A DNA stretch of 64,000 bases from Salminus brasiliensis (taxonomy: Eukaryota; Chordata; Actinopteri; Characiformes; Bryconidae). Positions 46,925 through 58,689 of this stretch are shown here, one piece after another. A program made the translations under genes and the position numbers. The stretch lies in assembly GCF_030463535.1 (NCBI RefSeq), contig NC_132878.1, forward strand, positions 32,631,761 to 32,695,760. Direction: 5' to 3'. The stretch's first letter is position 1; every line of letters begins with the position of its first letter. The notes under the pieces are model-generated. The model was not told where the DNA came from and did no database searches. It worked only from the letters and a program-made list of their open reading frames with translations.

Positions 46925-48703
46925 CTGAGGTACATTTAACATTAGCACTGCTGAGGTACATTTAATATTAGCACTGCTGAGGTAAATTTAACATTAGCAC
47001 TGCTGAGGTAAATTTAATATTAGCACTGCTGAGGTAAATTTAATATTAGCACTGCTGAGGTTAATTTAACATTAGCACTGCTGAGGTTAATTTAACATTA
47101 GCACTGCTGAGGTAAATTTAACATTAGCACTGCTGAGGTACATTTAACATTAGCACTGCTGAGGTAAATTTAACATTAGCACTGCTGAGGTAAATTTAAT
47201 ATTAGCACTGCTGAGGTAAATTTAATATTAGCACTGCTGAGGTTAATTTAACATTAGCACTGCTGAGGTAAATTTAACATTAGCACTGCTGAGGTACATT
47301 TAACATTAGCACTGCTGAGTTACATTTAACATTAGCACTGCTGAGGTAAATTTAATATTAGCACTGCTGAGGTTAATTTAATATTAGCACCGCTGAGGTA
47401 AATTTAATATTAGCACTGCTGAGGTAAATTTAACATTAGCACTGCTGAGGTTAATTTAATATTAGCACCGCTGAGGTAAATTTAATATTAGCACTGCTGA
47501 GGTAAATTTAACATTAGCACTGCTGAGGTAAATTTAATATTAGCACTGCTGAGGTTAATTTAATATTAGCACCGCTGAGGTAAATTTAATATTAGCACTG
47601 CTGAGGTAAATTTAACATTAGCACTGCTGAGGTTAATTTAACATTAGCACTGCTGAGGTAAATTTAACATTAGCACTGCTGACGTAAATTTAATATTAGC
47701 ACTGCTGAGGTAAATTTAATATTAGCACTGCTGAGGTAAATTTAATATTAGCACTGCTGAGGTTAATTTAATATTAGCACTGCTGAGGTAAATTCAACAT
47801 TAGCACTGGTGAGGTTAATTTAATATTAGCACTGCTGAGGTACATTTAATATTAGCACTGCTGAGGTAAATTTAATATTAGCACTGCTGAGGTAAATTTA
47901 ATATTAGCACTGCTGAGATGAATTTAATATTAGCACTGCTGAGGTAAATTTAATATTAGCACTGCTGAGGTTAATTTAATATTAGCACTGCTGAGGTAAA
48001 TTCAACATTAGCACTGCTGAGGTAAATTTAATATTAGCACTGCTGAGGTAAATTTAATATTAGCACTGCTGAGATGAATTTAATATTAGCACTGCTGAGG
48101 TAAATTTAATATTAGCACTGCTGAGGTTAATTTAATATTAGCACTGCTGAGGTAAATTCAACATTAGCACTGGTGAGGTTAATTTAATATTAGCACTGCT
48201 GAGGTACATTTAATATTAGCACTGCTGAGGTAAATTTAATATTAGCACTGCTGAGGTAAATTTAATATTAGCACTGCTGAGATGAATTTAATATTAGCAC
48301 TGCTGAGATAAATTTAATATTAGCACTGCTGAGATAAATTTAAGATTAGCGCCGCTGAGGTTAATTTAATATTAGCGCCGCTGAGGTAAATTTAACATTA
48401 GCGCTGCTGAGGTAAATTTAATATTAGCACTGCTGAGGTAAATTTAAGATTAGCACTGCTGAGGTTAATTTAAGATTAGCACTGCTGAGGTAAATTTAAT
48501 ATTAGCACTGCTGAGGTAAATTTAATATTAGCACTGCTGAGGTAAATTTAACATTAGCACTGCTGAGGTAAATTTAATATTAGCACTGCTGAGGTAAATT
48601 TAAGATTAGCACTGCTGAGGTTAATTTAAGATTAGCACTGCTGAGGTAAATTTAACATTAGCACTGCTGAGGTAAATTTAACATTAGCACTGCTGAGGTA
48701 AAT
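46925..48703 (+). repeat. 26-bp minisatellite array 3
   Basis: Same unit and strand as array 1. From the first cattag at 46940 to the last at 48682 is 1742 bases, exactly 67 periods, with no net indel. Marked variants recur at unit multiples. aaattcaacatt (c at 47795, 48003 and 48159) is spaced 8 and 6 units apart. caccgctg (47391, 47469 and 47573) is spaced 3 and 4 units apart. These are local higher-order duplications. Confidence 0.97.
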
Positions 48704-50343
48704 AACAACAAGTAACAAGTATCAAGAACACCCATGTCCTCCATATCAGGATCTGTTCAGAGCAAAAGTGACTCTCAGCAGACTGATAGGACTTCATCTT
48801 CATGATCGTAATCTTCTGCATCATCTTTGTGATCATCATCAGCAGCTGCATCTTCTCCTCAGTCATCTACATCATGATCATTTCATCATTTAATTTTTTT
48901 TTAGGTATTTTCTCAGTCAACATTGGTTGGAGCTGCTGTAGATGACCACTGCTCGTCATCCAGCACCTGATGGAGTTTCTCTTCTCCTAGTAAAGAAATG
49001 ATCCCGGTAGATAAAGTATGTTCTGTTGGAGGTCTGAGGATGTTGTGTAGCTGAAGAACATGAGGAAGTAAGAGGTGGTTCATGACAGGAGGTGAATAGA
49101 GTGAACAGTATTTGGGAAGTTCATGCTGAGATGTTGAGTGGTCTGCACATAAATAATGTCAGTAGTTGTTTATGATCTTTAATATGGATTTAACACCTTA
49201 CTTATCATTTTAGGGACATTTCTGTTTTAATGAGTGAAGTTGTAATTCTGAACAAACAGAGAAAAAGAAATATGATCAACATTTAGTTCACAGGTCTTCA
49301 GTGATCCGTGGTGGGCATGACGAGAGGCGGGGAGAGTCCGGCGTGGGGACTGGTGTGCAGTAGGCCCCAGCTTGTCCATAGCCGAGATGAAGAAACACTT
49401 GCTCTCATACTTTGTATGGGGGCACTTGTCATTACTCCCGGGGCTTCATAGATGTCATGTAGACGGCCATTTGGTCTGGAGGAGTGAAGGGATTACTGAA
49501 GGCAGCCCACCAAACACTCCTATTGTAGATTGTTTTAGACGTTGATATAGTTTTATTTATTAGTTATTAATAAACATTAATCAGAATTTAACCTTTTTCA
49601 GTCTAGAAAGCTAAGATCTTCAGAGTAAGACCAACAATAACATGACTAAACATGATCAAATCTCAGTGAAGCACTTTTGTCACTCTGAGTAATACACATT
49701 CATTCATTTGTTTCTTTTATAGTATTTTATATTGTTTTCAGTTAATATTGACTCATTTCTGTGGATCAAAAATACTGATAATTGAGGGGATTATTTTGTA
49801 CTCCACTGTATTTGTTTAAACATTTTAGAAATTGAAAGTGGTGTAAATTGAGGGCCCTTATAGACTCAGCTGTGTGCTTTTCTAAAGTGTCCAATCAACA
49901 GAAATTGCAGTTGACACATCTCAAAAACAACTGAAAACAGTCTGTAGACTTACTACATATTATTATTCATAATAATTAAATTAATTATATTTTAGTTTAA
50001 ATTATTAAAATATTCTTGTTACTAACAAACACCTGTAAACCTGGCCAATCCCCTTTTAACTGGATTATCTGATCTCTAAACTGTAGCTTGAATAAAAAAC
50101 AGAATCAAACTGAAAATATTTTGAAGGAAGTTTATTTACAGTAAAAGTAAAGGGGTAGAAATTAAATAAAGCTCCTGAGAGAAAGAAAAGGGAAATTCAG
50201 CAGGAGGTATTTCCAAATTCCATAATTTGGTCAGAAGCTAAATGTGCTGCTGTGATTCTCAGAAGTGTTAAATAGGACATTACTCCTGGGGTACATGTTA
50301 TTATGGACATTTCTAATGTCATGTCAGATGGAGTGATTACTAA
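48704..50343. other. Segment S1 and 3' flank beside copy E
   Basis: Reverse complement of 20196-21866 beside copy B, including the roughly 440-base part missing beside C and D. The plus strand at 48795-48925 encodes a hydrophobic run without a supported start. tttatt at 50131-50136 is the minus-strand AATAAA of the small membrane ORF. Confidence 0.5.
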
Positions 50344-50538
50344 TCATCTGCTCTTGTACAAAAACATCATGAGCAGCTCCACCACAAGACAAATGATACC
50401 AAATAGAGACACCAGAGCAGTGGACACTCTGCAGCTGTGTCTGAATGTCTGCACATTCTGGTCTAGAATCACTTCTTTAGAGCTGCTTAGATTAACTGAC
50501 AGCTCTGTTACAGTTCTGTTATAAGAGGAGCTCCACAT
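50344..50538 (-). CDS. Small membrane ORF, copy E (stop lost, 64 aa)
   Basis: Begins M-W-S-S-S-Y-N-R-T. The TAG stop of the other copies is changed (ttgtac in place of ttgtag), so four residues Y-K-S-R are added after the hydrophobic helix before a TGA. Otherwise as in copies B and D. Confidence 0.3.
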   Translation of the reverse strand: MWSSSYNRTVTELSVNLSSSKEVILDQNVQTFRHSCRVSTALVSLFGIICLVVELLMMFLYKSR

Positions 50539-52303
50539 CTAGAAAGATGGAGCTCAGCTCATGTAAAGGCCCAACAAATGAACATAAAGTTAGGAGATGC
50601 TAAGCTAATGTTGCTAACAAACACTGGACTCAGACTGTCACCAATCTCCTCTTTTTGTAAACACTAACCCAACAACACCACTCAACCTGTGTTTCACACG
50701 GATGTGGTTTAGAACATGGTAGAACTTCCTGTATACTGTTCAGTAACATGCTCCTATTCTCACTGAATGGATGTTGCTGTAATATGGATTACTCTGACCA
50801 AATTATGAAATCGTGTAAAGAATAGATGAAAAAGTAGAAAAAGCTCTCTGAGCTTTCTTTGGGGTCTCTTGTTGCCGTATGCTGACCGGTCTTAGAATTC
50901 ACTCCCGGTCTTCAAGGTGGCTCCAATTGTGTCTGTCTGGTCCAATCCATTCCCAACTCCCAGGAGGTGTCTGGTTCCTGTTCCCTGATACTGATAATAA
51001 GTTCGTGTGACCAGAGTTGCTCTCAACCCTACTTCTGAACTTGAAAAAGCTTCATTCCAGGGTCTTAGAGAAGTTCTGTTTTTGTGTCCAGAGTTGATCC
51101 AGTTCCTCTACTTCTTTGTGTCGCTGTCCCCATGTCCATTCCTGTGTTCTCCATGATCCCGTTTCCAAGGCCATTCTAATTCCAAAATGTCTCGTTCCGA
51201 TCCGCATAGTTTTTGGCCCAGCTGCCTTGTGTGGTGTCTCATTTGACAACGGGACACCATACAGAACACCCAGAGAGCTCTATCTTCATGCAGGAGTTGA
51301 GGAGCTCATATGAGTCTCACAATCTCACTAAGGTGAAGGGCGGACCTTGAAGAGGCCTGGCAGACACATGGCCAGTCCACATGTAACCGATACGCACATG
51401 ACCCAAAGCCTGACAGGACCAGCAGAGCGATTCATCATAGCAGAACTCAAGGCGCGGCCCCTGAAGCAAAACATGGATGGGGCAGCCCTTGTCCCCCAAT
51501 AGGCACCTTGGGGTGAGTTGGGGGGTTCTTTCAAGAATGCTCCCTCTGCTGGCTCTGTCAGGCAATGAACAAAGCTTCAGATCATGTGCATTATGTGTAC
51601 ATGTGGAATAGCCATGTGCCTGCCCAGTCAAAGCTCTACCCCTCACCTGAGGAAGATGGAGCTCTCGGAGTGTTCTGTGTGGTGTCTTGATGCTGTATAC
51701 TGACTTTTTGTTAATGCCTTTTTAAGACTGGATTAATTTTGAGTTTGATCTTCTTGTTAAGTGTTTCTAGTTCTAGATTTTGCAGCTGGGCCTAGTCGAG
51801 TTTCTATTTGACTTTCTCCGGTTTGTTCTAGGCATAGTTATCATATACAGTGAGGTTCATTAGTATTTAAACAGTGACAGCATTTCAACGCCTTCAATTC
51901 TAGGGGTTTAACAAACAACGGATGTTAGAAAGCAGCTTTACAAAGATCCGGATCGGAGCCTCTTTTGAGCAAGCCAGTGGCGACAGTGGCAAGGAAAAAC
52001 TCCCTTAGAGTGAGAGGAAGAAACCTTGAGAGGAACCAAGACTCAAAAGGGGAACCAGTCCTCCTCTGGTCGACACCGGATAGCTCTACAGAAAACTTTA
52101 GTTGTCTTCTGTGGAGCGACTTTGTTGTTGGCTGTACTTCCTAAACAGTAATGCAGTATTTTTGTTAAACCTCTTGAATTACAGACAAAAGTCTTCACTT
52201 CAGTCACTGTCCAAATACTTCTGCACCTCATTGTATAGACCTACTATATTCCTACTCTCGCGCATCCCGCCTCTCCTCCAGGGTTTTGATAATAAGGAGG
52301 AAA
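50539..52303. other. 3' flank of copy E, composite repeats
   Basis: As after the other copies, but the diverged fold-back end and neighbouring bases are deleted near 50840 (aaaaag joins agctctctgagctttc). Fold-back element at 51252-51687 and dispersed repeat at 51925-52250. No gene. Confidence 0.5.
51252..51687. mobile_element. Fold-back MITE-like element, copy E
   Basis: Same element and relative orientation to the gene as in the other copies. Confidence 0.65.
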
Positions 52304-55104
52304 TTAGTCCGCAGGATAGATCTTCTTGTTGCAGCTGCAACAGCTGAAGGTCTTTTTAAGCACCTTCCACGTCCGCCTGAAAAAGGCTCCCACCTGATTC
52401 TTCTTCTTGGGTTTGGAGCCTGTGTGTTAGAGAACAGAATAAGACAAATCAGTAAAATGTACAGAACAATCTAGAACACAGTAGAAAGGTATCTGTGCAG
52501 ACTACTTTGACATTGTGACTTTCTCTGTTTTCTGCCTGAAGGTGTGACTGTCACTGTTGAATCTGATGAATTCTGGACATTAATATCATTTAAGTCCTGA
52601 CTCAAGACTAATATGTTAATTATTTAATACACTGATCTTCCACCAGACTGATTTTCTATTATGAAAAACACAGATCACCCAACTCTCAATAAATAGAATG
52701 CAAAGATCTGGTCCCTGAGGATCACTTTGAGAACCGCTGTTCCAGAACCCCAACCCACCTCCTGAAGATCTACCAAGCAGGTTCCAACCCAAATCTCACA
52801 CACCTGATCCAGCTATTCAAAGACTTCTGACACTCATTAGCTGCATCAGTTGTGGTGGAATGGGGCAGTTTCTGAGCGTTGTTTCCTTCCAGCTTTGATC
52901 AGCAGTGTTTTCTGTTGTGTTTTATTCATCTGTGGTGTGTTTACAGTGTTTACAGTTCATAAGTTAGCTTACCTGTTGCTTCAGCAGGATGCTCATCTAT
53001 GAAAGCTGGCTCTGTGATCTCTACAGCATTACTGCTGGATGACTTTAGGCTCTTAGCTTTCACACTAACAGTGTCCTCCAGTACATTCAGTACTGCCTCG
53101 GGCTGGGAAAAGGGGGCCACCTGAAGCTGTGAAGAGCCTACTCTTTCACAAGGCACGAGAGTAGTGGTGAAGACATCCAGTTCTTTAGGAATCTGGATCT
53201 CAGACTGACTTTTATCCTCCTCATGCTGGTGGAGCACATTAGCAGGAGAGTCAGTCACACTCTCTTTAACTTGTTCCTCTCTGGCACAGGGAGCATCACT
53301 CAGAATCTGTGTCAAAGTGCCCCTGTGCCCCTCATCAGACTCTACCGTGCCCCTCAAACTGCTGCTTGAGGAAGATTTGGGGGTACACTGGGAGGAGCTG
53401 GATGAGTCTTCGGAACTAGAACTTTCTAGGGTGGGAAACTTAGGAATTTGTCTCAGCATGTTCTCCAGCATGTCGAGTCGATTTAATGCAACAGAAATTT
53501 GGTCCTCGACATTGGTCAGAACTTCGCTGAGGGTCTCTAAACTCGTCTGTTTCACAGAGAACGGGCTTGGGGACGGGAGGGGACTTTGGGACACTGTTGG
53601 TTGAATTGCTGAATCAGTAATGACCTCAGAGAGCTCTTCCAAGGCTTTCGTGGTCTTCTGATTCTGCAGCACTGAGCCTAAGTCTTCCAACTTCTTTCCA
53701 GAAACACCTTTAACAGGCCTCTTGACGGAAGTACAAGGCTTTTTCCCCTTCTTCTGAAGACTCTTGTAGTCTGTGTACTGTCGAAACTCCTTTCGAGAGC
53801 ACAGCACCTGAAATGAAGGCTTAGATTAGAAGCTTGTCTGAGTATGAACTGATTTGAGGGTTTCAACTATGTACTTATTCTAATTGCAGTATTACCTGCT
53901 ACCTTTACTTCAGTTCAACACATTGCACTCAATAGTCAACATTCTCAATATTCTTTTACCTCAATATTCTTAATTTATAAATGACTAAATTCAGTACACA
54001 AGCACTGCAAGGAGCCTGTTTTAGCCATTTGATTCTTAGCAGGAAGCTCAGAAAAGCTAAAGCTTAAGCGAAGGCTTTCTGTGAGCTGTTCAGGCTTTGA
54101 AGTGTTGTGTCCTTCATATCTGAGATAATCTACGCACCTTGTCGTCTTCAGTAATTAAACCCTTTTTAATCAGGTGGGTTTTCTTCTCTGGCCTGCTGAA
54201 GAACTTCTTCAGGTGGGGATCATGGAGGCTGCTGTAGGTGCCATGGGTCACGTTCATGTAGGGGTCGGACAGGTCGAACTCTGGTGTTTGCTGAACGAGC
54301 TGTGGGAACAGTTCATACAGTACATTTAATACACAGTACTTACAGCGTTACTCAGTAGCAAACAATCCAGTCCAGATGGAAGTGTAATCATCACAGTTCA
54401 GAATGAAACCTATTAACTGGAGACACTTACCCTCTTTCCCAGTTTCCCCCTGAAGTACTTCTCAGAAGCTCCAGGAGGAACGCAGCCCTGTGATTTCGGC
54501 AAGGAGTGGCCACTGTCAACCTTGCCCTTCTGTGACATCTGGAAAGTGGAGAAAACACAGAGTTAGTGAACATCATCCAGCTGTTGGAGAAAGTTATTCT
54601 GCTGGCATGTTGTGCTCACTTATTCACCCTGCCTAAACATCTCTCTAATGTTCCTCTACTGGTATTATATTTACAAAGCAAAGTCAATCTACCACCATTA
54701 CAACAATTCCTGCAGGATTCCTCTGATTTATCAAAGTGTAGAGCAGAGCTCAGCATCACAGCTACAGTAGGACTCTGTTTAACACCGTTCCACCTGTCTG
54801 TTCTACTGAACTCAGTCTAATGCTTTTCTCATCTGCTGAGCTCTTCACTCTTAACATTTCCCTCACATTATGTTCACACAGTTTAACCCTGTCTGTATTA
54901 AATGTACTTAATTATCAATGTGGTTATAAATGATATAGAACCTGAATATGATAAATGTTAATTACTGATTCAGATGTGTTTGTGGTATTTACTGTATATT
55001 ATTATTAAATTAATGATGATCTTAATGACACATGTTGAACAGTAGTGTTGTGTTTCAGAGCTCTGAGCTCCACTTACATCTTTCTTCTTCCTCTTCTTCT
55101 CCAT
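52304..55104 (-). CDS. fsip2-like: FSIP2-like protein, copy E (five exons, 415 aa)
   Basis: Complement of the join 52304-52419, 52973-53807, 54138-54299, 54431-54538 and 55078-55104. GT-AG throughout, and the frame is open. Exon 2 reads S-G-H-S-L-P-K-S and exon 3 T-H-G-T-Y with E-D-D-K. Exon 4 has a two-codon deletion in the E-S-E-S-D-E run (now E-S-D-E). It shares V-S-G, F-S-V-K-Q and L-E-S-S-S-S with copy D, F-S-Q-P, G-K-L and the gtaagc donor with copy C, and S-N-A-V-E-I-T with pseudogene A. It is therefore a mosaic of states seen in other copies. Confidence 0.8.
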
Positions 55105-55200
55105 TTCCAGTCTAACTGAAGGGGACGTCTGTCTCTCACGCTCTCCACGCTGGAATGAGCGGCTCTGACCGGCGCGCCACAAAAAATTCTAAAACGATAG

Positions 55201-55471
55201 TGACGTCACAATCGATATGCGGCAAGTCCCGCCCCTTGGTTACCGTTGCTAACCGGGTCGAGCTGATGTGGAGAGCCGCTCAGATTATTAAGAGTGAATG
55301 AAGGAAATGTACAGGTGGTCTTCCTGTAGAGAAACTAGAGCTTCCTGTGTGTATTAATATACAGTTCACTGTTCACTTATTAATAAACACAATCACTTTA
55401 CACATCAACTCACTCCAGCTACTGTCTACTGTCATCACACCTGCTTCTACACTCATCTAGCTTTATATATA
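55201..55471 (-). promoter_or_regulatory. Promoter of FSIP2-like copy E
   Basis: Minus strand: TATA box at 55471-55462, X-box-like GTTAGCAACGGTAAC at 55253-55239, GC box next to it, CRE TGACGTCA at 55208-55201. The start codon is at 55104. Confidence 0.55.
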
Positions 55472-55624
55472 GTGGACCGGCCGGACCGGGTAGAGGACCA
55501 GAACCACAGAGACAGGGCCAGGTTAAAGAAAACAACAATGTAGGAAACTTTATTAATGAAAACAAACAGCCTTTAATACAGAACACTAGAGAATGCCCTA
55601 GTGAATAAAATTACTTTGTTATAT

Positions 55625-56062
55625 TCATTGGCTTCCTGTTGGGCCTTTACATGAGCTGAGCTCCATCTTTCTAGATGTGGAGCTCCTCCTATAACAGAAC
55701 TGTAACAGAGCTGTCAGTTAATCTAAGCAGCTCTAAAGAAGTGATTCTAGACCAGAATGTGCAGACATTCAGACACAGCTGCAGAGTGTCCACTGCTCTG
55801 GTGTCTCTATTTGGTCTCATTTGTCTTGTGGTGGAGCTGCTCATGATGTTTTTGTAGAAGAGCAGATGATTAGTAATCACTCCATCTGACATGACATTAG
55901 AAATGTCCATATTAACATGTACCCCTGGAGTAATGTCCTATTTAACACATTAAGCAGCTTCTGACCAAATTATAGAATTGTCTACACCTGCTGCTATATT
56001 TCCCTTTTCTCTTTTTTACTGCCTTATTTAATTTCTACCCCTTTACTTTTACTGTAAATAAA
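55625..56062 (+). repeat. Orphan fragment of the gene-family 3' flank (copy F)
   Basis: Directly after the upstream flank of copy E, in plus orientation, comes a piece equivalent to 43990-44443: gggcctttacatgagctgag, then the small membrane ORF and AATAAA at 56057-56062. No FSIP2-like exons accompany it. It marks a rearrangement breakpoint. Confidence 0.75.
55675..55857 (+). CDS. Small membrane ORF, orphan copy F (60 aa)
   Basis: Complete 60-codon frame with M-W-S-S-S-Y-N-R-T and S-L-F-G-L-I-C in the hydrophobic helix. It lies 50 bases from the breakpoint, separate from any FSIP2-like exon. The 3' flank is more diverged than in B-E. Whether it is expressed is unknown. Confidence 0.3.
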   Translation: MWSSSYNRTVTELSVNLSSSKEVILDQNVQTFRHSCRVSTALVSLFGLICLVVELLMMFL

Positions 56063-57040
56063 AAAATTCTCCCAAATATTTTCATTCAGGTTGTAAGAAC
56101 ACTGCTGCACATTGACACTGAAGGCATTTAGCAGTTGCTCTCATCTAGAATTACAAATGTTTTTCACTGGTTACTTAAATAGCCTTAGCTAATTTGTAGT
56201 GGCTAGGATCCAACAGATACCTCTAAGCGTAGATACTACTTAATTCAAAAGTCAGTATAAAGACCACAATTCTCTACATACACTACTCTAGGAAGAGGTG
56301 GGTCTTCGGCATTTGAAATCAGCAAGCGACTCTGCTCTGTTTGGACACCCAGGGGAAGTTCATACCACCACTTCGGTGCCACTCCAGAACAGTCTGGATG
56401 CTTATCATTTGTGCCGTACTTGAAGCTGAAAGGGTTAAAGTACGGAGGAGCTGGTCCATTCTTGGCTTTGCAGGCCAGCATCAGGGTTTTGAATCTGATG
56501 TGAGCAGCTACAAGTCGCCAGTAAAGAGAACCCAGAAGAGTTACATGGTTGAACATAGGAACACCAGCCAGAAGGAAAGTAGCCTTGAAATAACGAGAGA
56601 CTGAACAACCACCTGTGTGGCCTCTCTAGAGAGGAAAGGCCGAATTCTCTGGATGTTGTAAAGTAACTCAATGTTTAAAAAAAAAATCTGACCTAGAATA
56701 TATAAGGCTAAAACCTTTTTAATTCAATTTTTTGGATTAGCACAGATTTGACTTTAAACAGAATAAATGACTTGTGTAGCTCCTCAGTACAGCAAATATA
56801 AATAAAGAAAGATAAAGAAGATTTCTCTTTAATAATGCCTCCTGTATCATTAAGTGAAGTACAAGTTTTAGAAGTTCTCTTATATATAAGCTAAAGAAAA
56901 GAAAACAATGGTTAATATTACAGCTGAAGCCAGTAGGAAAACTGGCTAAACCATCACACTATAAATCCAAATCTTAATAGCTGGAAGGTAAAAGGATTAA
57001 ACTAGATGGAAACACTTCTTTAGGTGTCTGGAATGATCTA
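56063..57040 (-). mobile_element. LINE 3'-end relic and non-coding DNA
   Basis: Minus strand 56556-56245 encodes a typical C-terminal stretch of fish LINE reverse transcriptase proteins (L-V-A-A-H-I-R-F-K-T-L-M-L-A, K-A-K-N-G-P-A-P-P-Y, W-W-Y-E-L-P-L-G-V), followed by a tail near 56120 that resembles fish LINE/SINE tails. The remainder (56600-57040) is AT-rich with nothing recognisable. Confidence 0.65.
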
Positions 57041-58411
57041 CACATGTGGACAAAATTGTTAGTACCCCTCAGTTAATGAAGAAAAACCCACAAACCTAAA
57101 CCTAAATAACTTAATCTGACAAAAGTAATAATAACCAATGGAAGTCATACATTGCTCTTTAACCATGCTTCAACAGAATTATTTAAAATAATAAACTCCT
57201 GGACAGGACAGAAATGATGGTACTCTTAACTTAATATTTTGTTGCACAACCTTTTGAGGCAATCACTGCAATCAAACAATTCCTGTAACTCAGACACTTC
57301 TGCACCTCTCAGTAGGTATTTTGGCCCACTCCTCATGAGCAAACTGCTCCAGTTGTCTCAGGTTTGAAGGGTGCCTTTTCCAGACACCATGTTTCAGCTC
57401 TATCCAAAGATGCTCAATATGTGATGTAGGTCAGGGCTCTTAGAAGGCTACTTCAGAATAGCCCAATGTTTTCCTCTTCCTCTTGGGATGTCATTGTACC
57501 CTGCACAGATTTAAGACACTCAGCAAAGATGCAGCAAAGCAGCACCACAACATAACAGAGCCTCTTTCATGTTTCACAGTAGGGACAGTGTTCTTTTCTT
57601 AATATGCTTAATTTTTCCATCTGTAAATATGGAGCTGATGTGCCCTGGCAAAAAGTCCCATTTTTGTCTCATCTGTGCATAGGACATTCTCCCAGAAGCT
57701 TTGGGACTTGTCAACATGTAGTTTGGCAAATTCCAGTCAGCTTTTTTATGATTTGTTTTCAACAATGGTATCCTCCTCGGTCATCTCCCATGAAGTCCAC
57801 TTTGGCTCAAACAATGATGGATGGTGTGATCTGACGCTGATGTTTCTTGAGCTTGAAGTTTACCTTTAATCTCTTTAGTTTTTCTGGGCTCTTTTGTTAC
57901 CATTTGTATTATCCGTCTCTTTGATTTCTGAATAATAATATGTGCTGTAGTCACAGGAACATCTAGCTGCTTGGAGATGGTCTTATAACCTTTAACATGC
58001 TTGTCTATAATTTTCTTTCTAATCTCCTGAGACAACTCTTTCCTTCACTTCCTCTGGTCCATGTTGAGTGTGGTACACACCATGTCACCAAACAGCACAG
58101 TGACTACCTGTAGCCCTATATATAGGCCCACTGACTGATTACAAGATTGTAGACACCTGTGATGCTAATTAGTGAACACACCTTGATTTAACATGTTGCT
58201 TTGGTCACATTTGTCCTGGCCTGTTTCATGAGTTTACTTTTTAAAATAATTCTGTTGAAGCATGGTTCAAAATCAATGTTGGATTTTCATTTGTTTATTT
58301 TCATAGAATTATTATTTATTATTACTTTTGTCAGATTCAAGTTATTTCTGTTACCATTGTGGGTTTTTCTTTTATTAACCGAGGGTACCAACAATTTGTC
58401 CATTTTGTGTG
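57041..58411 (-). mobile_element. Tc1-like transposon, inactive
   Basis: Flanked by TA on both sides (57039-57040 and 58412-58413). Ends are cacatgtggacaaaattgtt and its imperfect inverse acaatttgtccattttgtgtg. The minus strand encodes a transposase N-terminus at 58035-57781 (MSQEIRKKIIDKHVKGYKTI, then Q-L-D-V-P helix-turn-helix) and a later piece near 57765-57574 with frame breaks. The catalytic end (57500-57250) is degraded. Belongs to a different Tc1 family from the element at 5.9-7.5 kb. Confidence 0.85.
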
Positions 58412-58689
58412 TATTTATAAGGAACTCAAGAATATATATGTATATACTTGGTGGGCTTCTTATGAACTGTAAATGTATGATTAATAAAGAGGCAGATATC
58501 CAATAGCTGTGAAACTTAAACCTGGTATTTCCCCTTTTCGAGAGCACTAATATTTAAAGGAATAGCTATTTTTAGCAGTCCAGACTGTATTTAGTATTGC
58601 TTTAATACATTTCTGCAGAACTACACATTTATGTTGAATTACTCTTTGGTTCAGTAGAAACTGCAAAGCATTTACAGTTAGTGGCTCAC
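58412..58689. other. Non-coding; probable 3' UTR side of the IFI44-like gene
   Basis: Lies just downstream of the IFI44-like stop codon on the minus strand. AT-rich; no feature beyond possible polyadenylation signals. Confidence 0.4.

Larger units (their letters stand above)
38381..55624. repeat. Inverted gene-pair block 2 (copies D and E)
   Basis: Copy D with its flanks (38381 to about 45260) matches copy E with its flanks (about 49310-55624) in reverse complement. As a whole, this block matches block 1 best if the middle segment is flipped: promoter-like S2 lies next to D and S1 next to E, while in block 1 S1 lies next to B and S2 next to C. The right end stops abruptly after actttgttat. 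Confidence 0.85.

Noticed and set aside
12936..55624. Whole cluster as an assembly duplication of two haplotypes
   Set aside because: Not fully excluded. Copies differ in indels, array lengths and mosaic states, and stand in opposite orientations, which fits real duplications better. Long reads would settle it.
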